From positions 2,790,001 to 2,854,000 of the forward strand of contig NZ_CP042432.1 of the NCBI RefSeq assembly GCF_008033235.1: 64,000 nucleotides of DNA. The letters are read 5' to 3'. The notes below the pieces were generated by a model that made no database searches, was not told the origin of the DNA, and saw nothing but the letters and a program-made list of their open reading frames with translations. The stretch comes from Anseongella ginsenosidimutans (GTDB lineage: Bacteria > Bacteroidota > Bacteroidia > Sphingobacteriales > Sphingobacteriaceae). The translations under genes were made by a program, and so were the position numbers. This document shows, piece after piece, positions 53,169-62,024 of this stretch. The number at the start of each line of letters is the position of its first letter. Within the stretch, counting starts at the first letter, position 1.

Positions 53169-55662
53169 TTTTGTTTCCGGGTTTCCCGCCTGCGTTCGGG
53201 CTTCCTGGCAGACGGACGATGAATGCTCCTGATCTTCTGACGGAATAAAACGGTATGTCCCACTTACGGCAATACGTTTCAAGGTAGCTATCCAGGGCGT
53301 TCGATACACTCGCCCCGCTCACCAGCATCTTTACATCGAAAGATTGCCTTATCTTTTCCATGTGAAGGTAGCTATTTCCCGTGATAAGTAAAAGATCGCA
53401 GGGGAGGGCCTTTGCGCCGGTGCCCGCCTTCCCGCCGGTGCGGGGATATGTGAAGTTTTTGTCTACCAGGAGTACCCGTAGATTGAAAAATTGCAGATAG
53501 TGCCCTCGTTTTAGCAGGTAGTTGCTGCCGGGATTGTCGGCGGGTTCGCTGGTTTGCAGATGCCTGATCCCCGACTTGTCCAGGAATGGCTGAACTGAAT
53601 ATGCATAGTCCCGTTTGCTAAAGGGTTTTTCCAGCAGCAGTACCGCGGTCTTCCCAGAAAGAAAGCCGATCGCCTGGTTTTCCCGCAAATGGAAGTAAAT
53701 AAGCAGCCGTTGCCTTGCTTGCCGGTAATGTTCAAGGGTAAAGGAAAAAGCAAGGGCCAGGGAAACACATAGGGCGCCCGTTAAAAATGCCGCTTTCCGC
53801 GATAACAGGAAAAATGCAATGGCAGGTATGAGCAGGTACAGGCCGGCACACTCGGCCGGAGTGATCCAGAGGCCGTCCAGCACGGCTCCCGGTAGCTGGC
53901 TGAAAAAATACATTCCGCTTTTCATCATATCTATCAGAAAAGAAAGCTGCTCCGCAAGAAACAAGGCAGGAGCGTCTGTTCCCGAGAGCAGCAACAGCAG
54001 GATCCCGCCGTACAGGATCAGACTGGCCAGGGGAATCAGTACAAGATTGGCCGGAAGAAAGTACACCGGGAACTGGTGGAAATAAAAAACCGCCAGGGGG
54101 AAGGTAGTCAGCTGGGCTGCCAGCGAAACCGCGGCCATGGACCATATATATTTCAAAAAGCGCTGCAGTAGCCGGGGAGTCCGGCGCCGGTGCATCCCGG
54201 GGGCATAATCGCTTGGTGAATAAAGTGCCGCCAGGCGCGAATAGAAACAGATCAGTCCCAGAACAGCCAGGAAAGAAAGCTGGAAGCCTACATCGGCCAG
54301 CACCAGGGGATCACTGGCAAGGAGCAAAAAAGCCGTTAAAGCCAGCACATTCCCTGCGCTATGTTGCTTGCCAAGGAACCGTGCGATAGCATAAAGTACG
54401 ATCATCCAGGCCGCCCGGCAAACAGGAGGCGAAAGTCCCGTGATACAGGCGTACAGCGAAACCCCCGAAATAATAAGGAGCAATTGCGGAACTTTTCCAC
54501 CCGGAAAAAAGCTGAGCGGTTTCAGGATGAAGCTGATCAGCCAGTAAAGAATGGCCACGTGCAGCCCTGAAACGGAAAGAATATGGATAGTACCGGTAGC
54601 AGCAAAGGCGCTCACCGTGTCACGGTCAATCCCGCTGCGGTAACCCAGCACGAAGGCCGAAAGCAGAGCCGCATTATCTCTGTCGCTGAGCAAACGCTCA
54701 AAAACGTCTACGCAGCGTTTCTGCCATCCTGCCGCCCGTTTTATCAGCGGATTCCCGGAGTTGCTCCCCGAAGGCGTCCACTCTGCAGAAGAAACAAAAA
54801 CCTGGTGGTAAATATCCCTGGCGGAAAGGTAGGCCCGGTAATCAAAGGCTGCCGGGTTGCGGGGAGAGGGAATATCCTGCCAGGCAGCCGTGATCCATAA
54901 TCCGTCCCCGTACGCCGGAATAAGCCCGTTCTCCGGCGAAAGCTCGTTCTCCGGCGAAAGTCCGCCCTCCGGCGAAAGCCCGTTCTCCGGCGAAAGTCCG
55001 CCCTCGGGCGAAAGCTTGCCCTTTCCGGACGTTTCGTTCTTTGCAGCAGATTGATTCTCCTGGGGAAGCCGGTTCTTCTGGGGGAGCCGGTTCTTCTGAC
55101 GAATATAGACCAGCAGGCGGCCTTTCGTTTTTTTGATCGCCTGGCTCTTGCGCAGCGGAGCGGGCCGAAATGGTGTTTCCGGTACCGCCGGGAACTGTGC
55201 TTCCGGAGCCCCCGGAGATCGTGCTTCCGGAGCCCCCGGCAATCGCGTTTCCGGTACTCCCAATAATACGCGCGCCTCAAAGCGGGTGAACTTTCCCCTC
55301 TTTTCGGGAATGGAGCTTACCTGTACGTACAGCGCTTGCCAGGACTGCCGGCTGAAATGCTCCCGGAAATGCAGGCTGGTTTTGGCCCGCGCCAGCTGGA
55401 ATCCCGCGCAGAACAGGAATATAAGGCCGATGCTTCCCGGGATCCACTTCTTCAGGCCCAGGCCTTTTTTACTATATAGCGTCAGCAGGTAGGCAAGCAA
55501 CAGGAATGCCAGCAGCCCGTACATTTCCCGGTAATAGAAAGCGCTCTCCGGCGACACGTGCAAAGCCAGCGCGATACCTCCGCCAAACGGCAGCAGCAGG
55601 CGCAGCCAGGGATTTCCTGAAAGATAAAACCGGAATGTTTCCAGCGAAAACAGCTGTTCCAT
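53140..55662 (-). CDS. comEC: ComEC/Rec2-family DNA-uptake channel
   Basis: 840 residues. N-terminal membrane helices flank an OB-fold DUF4131 domain (about 100-290), which is enlarged by three sets of tandem repeats. The competence domain follows (about 320-600), with the signature GTIHILSVSGLHVAILYWLI and ITGLSPPVCRAAWMI, then more helices. The C-terminal ~150 residues look like a degenerate metallo-beta-lactamase fold without the metal motif HxHxDH. ComEC carries single-stranded DNA across the inner membrane during transformation. The genes upstream on the same strand encode a ComEA-like helix-hairpin-helix barrel and a PorV-like protein. Confidence 0.9.
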   Translation of the reverse strand: MEQLFSLETFRFYLSGNPWLRLLLPFGGGIALALHVSPESAFYYREMYGLLAFLLLAYLLTLYSKKGLGLKKWIPGSIGLIFLFCAGFQLARAKTSLHFREHFSRQSWQALYVQVSSIPEKRGKFTRFEARVLLGVPETRLPGAPEARSPGAPEAQFPAVPETPFRPAPLRKSQAIKKTKGRLLVYIRQKNRLPQKNRLPQENQSAAKNETSGKGKLSPEGGLSPENGLSPEGGLSPENELSPENGLIPAYGDGLWITAAWQDIPSPRNPAAFDYRAYLSARDIYHQVFVSSAEWTPSGSNSGNPLIKRAAGWQKRCVDVFERLLSDRDNAALLSAFVLGYRSGIDRDTVSAFAATGTIHILSVSGLHVAILYWLISFILKPLSFFPGGKVPQLLLIISGVSLYACITGLSPPVCRAAWMIVLYAIARFLGKQHSAGNVLALTAFLLLASDPLVLADVGFQLSFLAVLGLICFYSRLAALYSPSDYAPGMHRRRTPRLLQRFLKYIWSMAAVSLAAQLTTFPLAVFYFHQFPVYFLPANLVLIPLASLILYGGILLLLLSGTDAPALFLAEQLSFLIDMMKSGMYFFSQLPGAVLDGLWITPAECAGLYLLIPAIAFFLLSRKAAFLTGALCVSLALAFSFTLEHYRQARQRLLIYFHLRENQAIGFLSGKTAVLLLEKPFSKRDYAYSVQPFLDKSGIRHLQTSEPADNPGSNYLLKRGHYLQFFNLRVLLVDKNFTYPRTGGKAGTGAKALPCDLLLITGNSYLHMEKIRQSFDVKMLVSGASVSNALDSYLETYCRKWDIPFYSVRRSGAFIVRLPGSPNAGGKPGNKNELQIYSIR
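54925..55014 (-). repeat. Five 18-base tandem repeats inside comEC (LSPE[GN][GE] units)
   Basis: Five consecutive 18-base units with the core CTCCGGCGAAAG encode LSPEGG-LSPENG-LSPEGG-LSPENE-LSPENG (residues 217-246). Units alternate between two variants. Because 18 is a multiple of three, gain or loss of units would keep the frame. Confidence 0.85.
55060..55260 (-). repeat. Further in-frame tandem repeats in comEC (18-base and 24-base units)
   Basis: At 55060-55095 two 18-base units encode KNRLPQ twice (residues 190-201). At 55165-55260 four 24-base units encode GVPETRLP, GAPEARSP, GAPEAQFP and AVPETPFR (residues 135-166). Together with the five units at 54925-55014, the OB-fold domain holds three separate low-complexity inserts. 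Confidence 0.75.
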
Positions 55663-55664
55663 TT

Positions 55665-57833
55665 TCAGAAGCTTAGCCGAATCTGCATGCGGACGTCCGG
55701 CTTTTGTTTCCCCTTGATCTCATCAGGCCCCGAACCGATGCGTTGGCGGTGAAAATAACGAAGCAAGCCGCCTCGCAGGCGGATGTCCAGCGTTTTCCAG
55801 GGCTTCCATCGAATACCCAGGTAGGTTTTGAACCCTTCATCATAGTAAAAGGCCAGGCTGGCCCCCGAAAGCAGGCTGCTTTCATAGGAATAGATCCGTG
55901 AATCATAGTCGTCCGTGTTGAAATAGCTAATCCGGGCGTTGAAGCTTAGCTTCCCCGGCGCCCAGCGAATATCCTGGAAAATGCTGAAACCCGATTTTCC
56001 CGCGTCGGCATTTTCCGAACCGACGCCGGAATGTTCAACCGGCCCGGAGTCGTTCCCGGATTGTTTCGTGCCGGTCCATCCCGGCCTGGAAGCAGAACCT
56101 GCATGAAAGAAGGAATAATCTACCCGTGTCCTGAGGCGCAGCCGGCGACTAATATGATATTCCGCATGGATCCTGGCGGCCTCCTGCCTGGTTTCAGTAG
56201 CTTCCCACAGGTGATTTCCATCTATTTCCCGGTTACGTGGCTTGCTGGTCTTTCGATAGCGGCCATAGAGCAGGAACTTTTTGTCAGGGCGGAAACTTAG
56301 CTGGGCCAGCAGCTCGTACCCGCTTGAAGGAGCGTCCACCCGGTAACGCAGCCAGGACCAGGAAAAAGCATCTGCATAAGCTGTGAGTGTCCATGCAGGG
56401 GAGAAACGGCTTTCAAGACCCAGGTAAATGCCTCTTTCTCCCCAGGCGTTGGAAGATTCGCCGAAGGGAGCAGCATACAGGGCCTGATAATCCTTGCCAT
56501 AGTTACGCCAGGCCGCAGCCAGTACCAGCCCGGCGGCCGGGCTGAATAAAATGCCGTTGATAAAGGCCCAGCCCTCGCCTCCGGGAGCGCCTTTCCAATT
56601 CGCGAACCGGCTGTGCGCGATTTCCCCGAACAAAAAATAATTTGCCCGTCCAAACGTATAGTCAAGAGAAACGACGTTCAGGCTTTCCCCGCTGAATTCG
56701 TAACGCTCGTAAAGGTCGTCTCCCGGCAGCAACGGTTTGTCAAAAGACAGGCGATGGCCCGTAAAGCCTATTGAAAACTGCCTGGAAACCTGATATTCCA
56801 TGTTCAATCCAAGTAACTTTTCGCCAAGTGTCTTGCGGGCGGCAAGTTCGCCAGGACTCCGGTGGATCCCCGAACGGCGGATGGCGCTCACGGCGGAGGC
56901 GCCGTCGAATTCGCTCAGGGTGGCGTCCAGTTTCCGCGAAGAGAAAAAAGGGGTAAAGACCAGTTTTCCCCATGCAAGGCTTCCGGCGGCGCCGCGAAAA
57001 AAATAGCCTTCGCCGGAAGAGTTATGAGGTTTTATCCCCTGGGATTGCCTTGCAATATTCAGGGCCGCCGGGCCTTTACCCAGGCTGAAGCCGTTCCAAA
57101 GGGCCAGCCCCTGCCCGAACTGCAGCAGGTAATCGCCAATCAGCAGGTTTTTCAGGCTACCCCGGGCAGGCTGGACAGAAACATTCCCTGAGTAAAAATC
57201 AAAGCCCTTTACACCATTTTTGCCGGTTAATGCTTCTCCAGGATCCTTTTCGGCGAGCAGGTGCAGCCTGAAATGCTTACCCTGCCGAAACCGGTAACGG
57301 AAATTAAGCCTTTCCGGGCCTCCGGGCAAACGCGATCCATCCTGGCCGGCATATCCTTTTTGCCTGGCCAGCACCCTGGAATAATAAGCAAGTATCTCCT
57401 GTTGGGGATGCCGGAAAATGTCCCGCGGAGAGAAGGACGTAACAGGCCCTTCCGCCTTCACGGTTACGAAGGGAAGCAACTGACGCACCAGGGGAAGGTC
57501 AAAATTTTTTACCGATTGCAGTTCCAGGATATCCGCCAGCGGGCCGGCAATACGGATATGATCCAGGAGCGAGCTTATTTGGAGATCATTTAATATAAAT
57601 AAGGCATCCAGCTCTTCTGCGCTTGCGTTATTCAGGTCCAGCGGGTGCCTGAGGTGCCAGGCAAGGCGGTCTGTAATTTCGCTCAGATCGTACTCGCCGG
57701 CTTCGCTTTCGCTTAGCCTGGCGGCTTGGCTTTCCGCAAGCTGTTCCGCCAGGGAATCAATTGCCGGTTGGGCCTGCAGGCCCGCTGCAGAAAGAATCAG
57801 GAATAGCCCTGCGGGAAGATGTTTAAAATACAT
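55665..57833 (-). CDS. ComEA-like helix-hairpin-helix domain fused to an outer-membrane beta-barrel
   Basis: 722 residues with a signal peptide ending near LQAQPAID. Residues ~66-125 resemble ComEA: DLNNASAEELDALFILNDLQISSLLDHI, then DILELQSVKNFDLPLVRQLLPFV, a helix-hairpin-helix that binds double-stranded DNA in ComEA. The remaining ~590 residues are alternating amphipathic strands rich in aromatic residues with YFLFGEIAHS- and RMQIRLSF-type ends, an outer-membrane barrel. The stop is 3 bases from the comEC start. DNA binding at the outer membrane or a porin for DNA entry is inference from the fusion and context; the family is usually annotated only as helix-hairpin-helix protein. Confidence 0.75.
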   Translation of the reverse strand: MYFKHLPAGLFLILSAAGLQAQPAIDSLAEQLAESQAARLSESEAGEYDLSEITDRLAWHLRHPLDLNNASAEELDALFILNDLQISSLLDHIRIAGPLADILELQSVKNFDLPLVRQLLPFVTVKAEGPVTSFSPRDIFRHPQQEILAYYSRVLARQKGYAGQDGSRLPGGPERLNFRYRFRQGKHFRLHLLAEKDPGEALTGKNGVKGFDFYSGNVSVQPARGSLKNLLIGDYLLQFGQGLALWNGFSLGKGPAALNIARQSQGIKPHNSSGEGYFFRGAAGSLAWGKLVFTPFFSSRKLDATLSEFDGASAVSAIRRSGIHRSPGELAARKTLGEKLLGLNMEYQVSRQFSIGFTGHRLSFDKPLLPGDDLYERYEFSGESLNVVSLDYTFGRANYFLFGEIAHSRFANWKGAPGGEGWAFINGILFSPAAGLVLAAAWRNYGKDYQALYAAPFGESSNAWGERGIYLGLESRFSPAWTLTAYADAFSWSWLRYRVDAPSSGYELLAQLSFRPDKKFLLYGRYRKTSKPRNREIDGNHLWEATETRQEAARIHAEYHISRRLRLRTRVDYSFFHAGSASRPGWTGTKQSGNDSGPVEHSGVGSENADAGKSGFSIFQDIRWAPGKLSFNARISYFNTDDYDSRIYSYESSLLSGASLAFYYDEGFKTYLGIRWKPWKTLDIRLRGGLLRYFHRQRIGSGPDEIKGKQKPDVRMQIRLSF

Positions 57834-58635
57834 AGCTCAGGGTGATTTGAGGAGTGAAACCAAGCTGGCGGTGGCTGGAAGCTGACAGATCAAGCGCTAG
57901 TCCTTTATAGCGGATTCCCAGTCCGCCGTACTGCCGGAAGGGGCTGGAAGATATCCCGCACCTGAGGGCCAGGTGCGGATGTGGAAAGTATTCAAGACCG
58001 GTATTGACAGTTACCGGGAACCCGGAAATGCTTTCCAGCTCGAAGGCGGCCAGCACTTTCTCAGAGAATGAATAGGCGGCTCCCAGGGAGGCGATCAAAG
58101 GGATTTCCGCATAAAGCTCATCGTTAAAGGCCGCCCTGCCGGGGTTCGAAATTGCTGCTCCCAGCCGCAAACCTGACCTAAGAGCGGCCTGGACACCTGC
58201 GGTGACCGACCATGCCTGCTGACTCGTATAGCCCGGAAGCTTTATTCCATGATAATTAATACGGAACCCGGCGCTGAATTCCGGCGACAGGGCGCGGGCA
58301 TAACAAAGGGAAACAAGATGCTCATTATACAGGCCGGAGCCGAAAAAATTGATATTCAGGCCGAAAACCTGTTTTTTGAAAGGAATCACAGTGGTCAGCG
58401 CCCTGGTATCCAGCTCCTTCATTAAAAACCGCCGCTCAAGGGCAAAGGAGATCGCGGGCGAGCGGCAGCCGGCTATACCGGCGGGGTTTCCGATGGTATT
58501 CCAGGGGCCCTGCAAAGCAGCATCAGCGTTGGCCAGCGCCGCGGTTCTGGCGCCGTGAATCCAGGTAATGGGTTGGGAAAATGCCTGACAGGCGAAGCCA
58601 CCGCATAGCAGCAGCAGGAATGCTTTGGCAAACAT
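57823..58635 (-). CDS. PorV/PorQ-like outer-membrane beta-barrel protein
   Basis: 270 residues with a signal peptide (LLLLCGGFACQAFSQ). The mature part opens with WIHGARTAALANADAALQGPWNTIGNPAGIAG, the start of PorV/UPF0164-type barrels, and continues as beta-strands to the end SYVF. Some relatives shuttle T9SS cargo. No T9SS core gene is nearby, so its role here may be to serve the adjacent helix-hairpin-helix barrel. It overlaps that gene's start by 11 bases. First gene of the comEC block. Confidence 0.7.
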   Translation of the reverse strand: MFAKAFLLLLCGGFACQAFSQPITWIHGARTAALANADAALQGPWNTIGNPAGIAGCRSPAISFALERRFLMKELDTRALTTVIPFKKQVFGLNINFFGSGLYNEHLVSLCYARALSPEFSAGFRINYHGIKLPGYTSQQAWSVTAGVQAALRSGLRLGAAISNPGRAAFNDELYAEIPLIASLGAAYSFSEKVLAAFELESISGFPVTVNTGLEYFPHPHLALRCGISSSPFRQYGGLGIRYKGLALDLSASSHRQLGFTPQITLSYVF

Positions 58636-58677
58636 AATGGTAGATGTTGGTAAATGATAGAATAAAAATAGGGAAAA

Positions 58678-59528
58678 TCAGGGGGAATACAAAACAGCAA
58701 AGCCACCTTTTTCGAACGGGCATTCCAGGGCCAGTATATCGCCGCCTTTTACCTTGGTTTTTTTACCCCACTCCGCGGTTTCCAGCCCGATCCATTTCAG
58801 CCTGAATGTTTTCTGCTGCTCCTGAAGATCCAGTTCGACAGCTCCCCGGCCTGTGAAATATAAGACGTAAAATTTTCCTTCTTGCGCCGAAAGGAAGGCT
58901 TCGTTTTCTTTATTCTCTTTCAGCAGGTCCATGCGGGGATCGATTTCCCACATTTTTACGATCGATTCAATTTCCCGGATCGTCCGGATACAATTGAGGG
59001 AAAGAGAGCTTAGCCCCAGGCCGGAAGGTGGGCGGTGAAACCTGCTGGCGGCAAATCCGCCGGTAATATTACGGCAAAATGTCGATCAAAACGGTCACAA
59101 ACTTCTTTTTGTACAATGATTTTTCGTTTGCTTGTTTCTTCCAGCAGCTTCTCAAACCGTTCCCAGTAAACCGGGTTCCACTTTTCCAGGTCGTATTTTC
59201 CGTCGGGATTCTGGTAGAATGCCCGCTCATTTCCCGCATCCCTGTCGCTCATGGTATTCCGGATATAATTCCCTCCGGCTTTCACAAGGCTGTCAAGATG
59301 TGAAGCAATATGCGGATGCTGGAAAAGATTGTCATTATCAGTAGCGCCCAGCAGCAGCAGGGGTTTGCCCTTGTATTGCCAGTAGGACGGATAATGAACA
59401 GAGGGCTGAATACCATTCCCCGCTTTGGAGCGGGATTTTGCGGTTTGCTGTGCCAGGCCGGCTTCAGGCCAGATAACAGGAAACACTATGAGCAGGAGGA
59501 GGACCGCTCTTAGCAAATTTTTGAACAT
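58678..59528 (-). pseudogene. Internally deleted secreted hydrolase (DUF4038-type barrel with collagen-binding-like C-terminus)
   Basis: The N-terminal part (59528-~59090) has a signal peptide and the start of a TIM barrel: YWQYKGKPLLLLGATDNDNLFQ, KAGGNYIRNTMSDRD, KIIVQKEVCDRFD. The frame then stops at 59010. In another frame the C-terminal part runs from FCRNITGGFAASRFHRPPSGLGLS (about 59060) through IREIESIVKMWEIDPRMDLL to the C-terminal beta domain ending at 58678 (GKFYVLYFTGRGAVELDL). The barrel middle, about 150-200 residues in intact relatives, is missing. The joint falls between DRFD and RFxRN-like sequences. The deletion plus frameshift indicates a dead gene. An intact enzyme would act on a polysaccharide outside the cell. 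Confidence 0.7.
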
Positions 59529-59686
59529 CTCCGGGCGGTTTAGGTTGCCGCCGGCCTGTTCCGGCCTGCGGAATAAGCAAGTTAACAAATTTCAAGGGAA
59601 AAACGACCCTTGGGCTATGCTAAAGTAAAACGCGGCGCAGCTTGCAGTTAAGATACTGCACAGCATTATTATTACACAGACCGGAT

Positions 59687-61108
59687 TTAGAATTGAACAG
59701 TATCTGCAGCCAGGAGGGGAAGGCGGTAGTTGCCCGTGTCCACCCTTAGTTCCGGCCGGTTATCTCTTAACTGCTGCAGGCCGGCGGCGCTGACCCCGGT
59801 TTGATAAAGATGCACTTCCTGCAGGGCAGTCAGGTTCTTCAGATGCTGCAGTCCCTGGTCGGTTACCTGCGTGTCATACAGGTTCAGAAATCCGAGGTTT
59901 TTGCTGGCGGCCAAAAAAGACAGTCCCTGGTCGCCCACATTGGTATGGGCCAGGTGAAGACGGGTTAGATTTTCCAGGCTTGCCAGGTTTTTCAGACCTT
60001 CATTGCCAATTTCGGTATTACCCAGGTCAAGCCATACGAGTTGCTCCTTCAAAGGCAGCAGGAGCGCTGTTTCGGCATCTCCGAAAGTCGTGTCATTAAT
60101 GCAGCTTACCTGCAGGTAGGTGCTTTCCTGCGCAACGGGCAGCACTTTGATACCTCTTGCCCTGAGCGCTTCCAGGCTGCTTGCAGGGGCCGGCTCCGGG
60201 GCTTCGCCTTCCGGAAGAAAAGCATGGGCTTTCCCTGCTGCGCCGGACTCCAGGGCCAGCAATAGCGGCTTGATGGAATCGGGCTGGCTTATTTCCTTTA
60301 CTTTTTTGTCGAAAGGCGCTCCTGAGGCAATCCACCAGTGAAGGAGGCTGATCTGCTCTTCGGTAAGCGGTGTCTTTCCCTTCGGCGGCATATGATCGTC
60401 GTGATCTTCCGGAAGCAGCAAGCGGCTGATCAGTTCGCTTTCCGCCGGTCTACCCGGAGAAAGGATAGGGCCTCCTTCACCGCCTTTCAGGATCATTTCC
60501 CTGGAATCCAGGCGCAGCTCGCCTTTCATCTTATCTTCATTGTGGCAGCTTACGCAGCGCTGGGATAATACCGGGAGGACCACCTCGTTAAAAACAGCGG
60601 CTTCCTGCACATCGGGGATTACCGGCAATTCTGCTGCCTGCAGCGAAGAAAGTCCGAATATGCCGCGCACCGGGCCAGGCAGGTTTTTGCTCAGGTAATC
60701 CGAACCATGCGTAAGCGAACCGCCGTAGTGCCCTGCGGCGGTAAGAAGGAGCATCAGGAATACGAGCAAGGGGAAATGAAGCGTGTTCATACGCGGAAGC
60801 AGCGTCGGAAAACGCTTCAGCAACCAGGCAAAGGTGGCGGCTGCGGCCACCAGGATACCCAGCCATTTATGCCAGGCAAGCGTAGTTTCATTATATCCGC
60901 CGCCAAGGGACAGGAAATAACCTGCAACGCAGGACAAAATAGCTGCGATGCTTCCTGCCAGCAGAATAGCTGGAACAGCAGGCCGGAAGGCCGCGTATTT
61001 TTCTTTCCTGGCGACCCACTCCAGCAGGAAGGCCATAATAAGCATACCGATGGGTAAATGCACCAGCAAAGGATGCCAGCTTCCAATGAACGAGATGATT
61101 TCTTCCAT
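59687..61108 (-). CDS. DUF2231 membrane protein with cytochrome c and leucine-rich repeat domains
   Basis: 473 residues. Residues 1-125 are four membrane helices of the DUF2231 type (WHPLLVHLPIGMLIMAF). A planctomycete-type cytochrome c domain follows with haem motif CVSCH (185-189) and HDDHMPPKGKTPLTEEQISLLHWWIASGAPF. Residues ~340-455 are leucine-rich repeats (LVWLDLGNTEIGNEGLKNLASLENLTRLHLAHTNVGDQGL, four or so units). It would move electrons from outside the cell to the membrane, with the repeats binding a partner. It is the last gene of the DUF1553-DUF1501-isomerase cluster, 2 bases after the isomerase-like gene. Confidence 0.85.
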   Translation of the reverse strand: MEEIISFIGSWHPLLVHLPIGMLIMAFLLEWVARKEKYAAFRPAVPAILLAGSIAAILSCVAGYFLSLGGGYNETTLAWHKWLGILVAAAATFAWLLKRFPTLLPRMNTLHFPLLVFLMLLLTAAGHYGGSLTHGSDYLSKNLPGPVRGIFGLSSLQAAELPVIPDVQEAAVFNEVVLPVLSQRCVSCHNEDKMKGELRLDSREMILKGGEGGPILSPGRPAESELISRLLLPEDHDDHMPPKGKTPLTEEQISLLHWWIASGAPFDKKVKEISQPDSIKPLLLALESGAAGKAHAFLPEGEAPEPAPASSLEALRARGIKVLPVAQESTYLQVSCINDTTFGDAETALLLPLKEQLVWLDLGNTEIGNEGLKNLASLENLTRLHLAHTNVGDQGLSFLAASKNLGFLNLYDTQVTDQGLQHLKNLTALQEVHLYQTGVSAAGLQQLRDNRPELRVDTGNYRLPLLAADTVQF

Positions 61109-61110
61109 TA

Positions 61111-62019
61111 CTATTTCTTGCCGTATCTTGCTTTCAGCAGGTTCATCATATATACGTTAATATCCCATTGACTGCTTACCGGCTGCCGGGTGTATGGCAG
61201 GGTGGGCATATAGTCCGGCGGGCCGAATTCAGGAGTAATGGTAAGCAGGCTGCCACCTTGTTTTATTTTAGCGCCCACTACGCCGTCCCACCATTCCAGG
61301 TGCTGTTCCAGCACGTCTTTCCATTCCGGGGCGCGGGGATCGTTCACCTGGGGGCCTTCCGGGAAGCCCACGCGGGTATGAATATGGTCCGTGCGGCTCA
61401 AGGCCAGCGAAACCGCCGCTTCCTGATCGCCGAGCATGGATTCGTGAACGTTGCACCAGTGAGAAATATCCAGGGTCAGGCGCAGGTCCGGTATTTTTTC
61501 CAAATATTCTTTGGTAATATGAGCGGCAAAACTGAAACGCCCCCGGTGGGTTTCATGCACGACGGGAATACCGCTTTCCCTGCTGATCGCTGCCGCCGCG
61601 GCGATCAGCGCCTGGTTTTGTCCAAAGCTAAAATGATCCTTCCCTGTATGACAGTTCACCAACACCGGCTTATAACTCACCACGCGCTGCAGGTTCTGCG
61701 TAAAATTATCCAGGTAGCTTTCAAAATCTTTCCCATTTCCGCTGTTCAGGAAAATGAACTCCAGGCCGTATTTTTCAAAAGCGCTGAACATGGCGGCCCG
61801 TTCTTCTTCGTTTCCCGGCAGCCAGGTTTCTACCCCGTCGTATCCGGCGGCCTTCGCCTTTGCGCAAAAGCTGTCCCAGGATTCCTGCATCCCCCAATTG
61901 GTACAGAAAAATTTGATTTTCAGATCATTAAGCTCCGAACCTGCGGGCAGTTGCTGACTGTTCGTCATGGTAGAAAGAGTAAGCATGGAAAGCATTAAAA
62001 TAACAAGGATTCTGGTCAT
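61111..62019 (-). CDS. Exported sugar phosphate isomerase/epimerase-like TIM barrel
   Basis: 302 residues with a signal peptide (LMLSMLTLSTMTNSQQ). The AP endonuclease 2/xylose-isomerase-like barrel shows AKAKAAGYDGVETWLPG, NCHTGKDHFSF, IPVVHETHRGRFSFA, RLTLDISHWCNVHES with metal ligands Glu/Asp/His, and ITPEFGPPDYMPTLP. It would isomerise or cleave a sugar-like compound outside the cytoplasm. It sits 5 bases from the DUF1501 gene. Confidence 0.85.
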   Translation of the reverse strand: MTRILVILMLSMLTLSTMTNSQQLPAGSELNDLKIKFFCTNWGMQESWDSFCAKAKAAGYDGVETWLPGNEEERAAMFSAFEKYGLEFIFLNSGNGKDFESYLDNFTQNLQRVVSYKPVLVNCHTGKDHFSFGQNQALIAAAAAISRESGIPVVHETHRGRFSFAAHITKEYLEKIPDLRLTLDISHWCNVHESMLGDQEAAVSLALSRTDHIHTRVGFPEGPQVNDPRAPEWKDVLEQHLEWWDGVVGAKIKQGGSLLTITPEFGPPDYMPTLPYTRQPVSSQWDINVYMMNLLKARYGKK

Positions 62020-62024
62020 TGATC

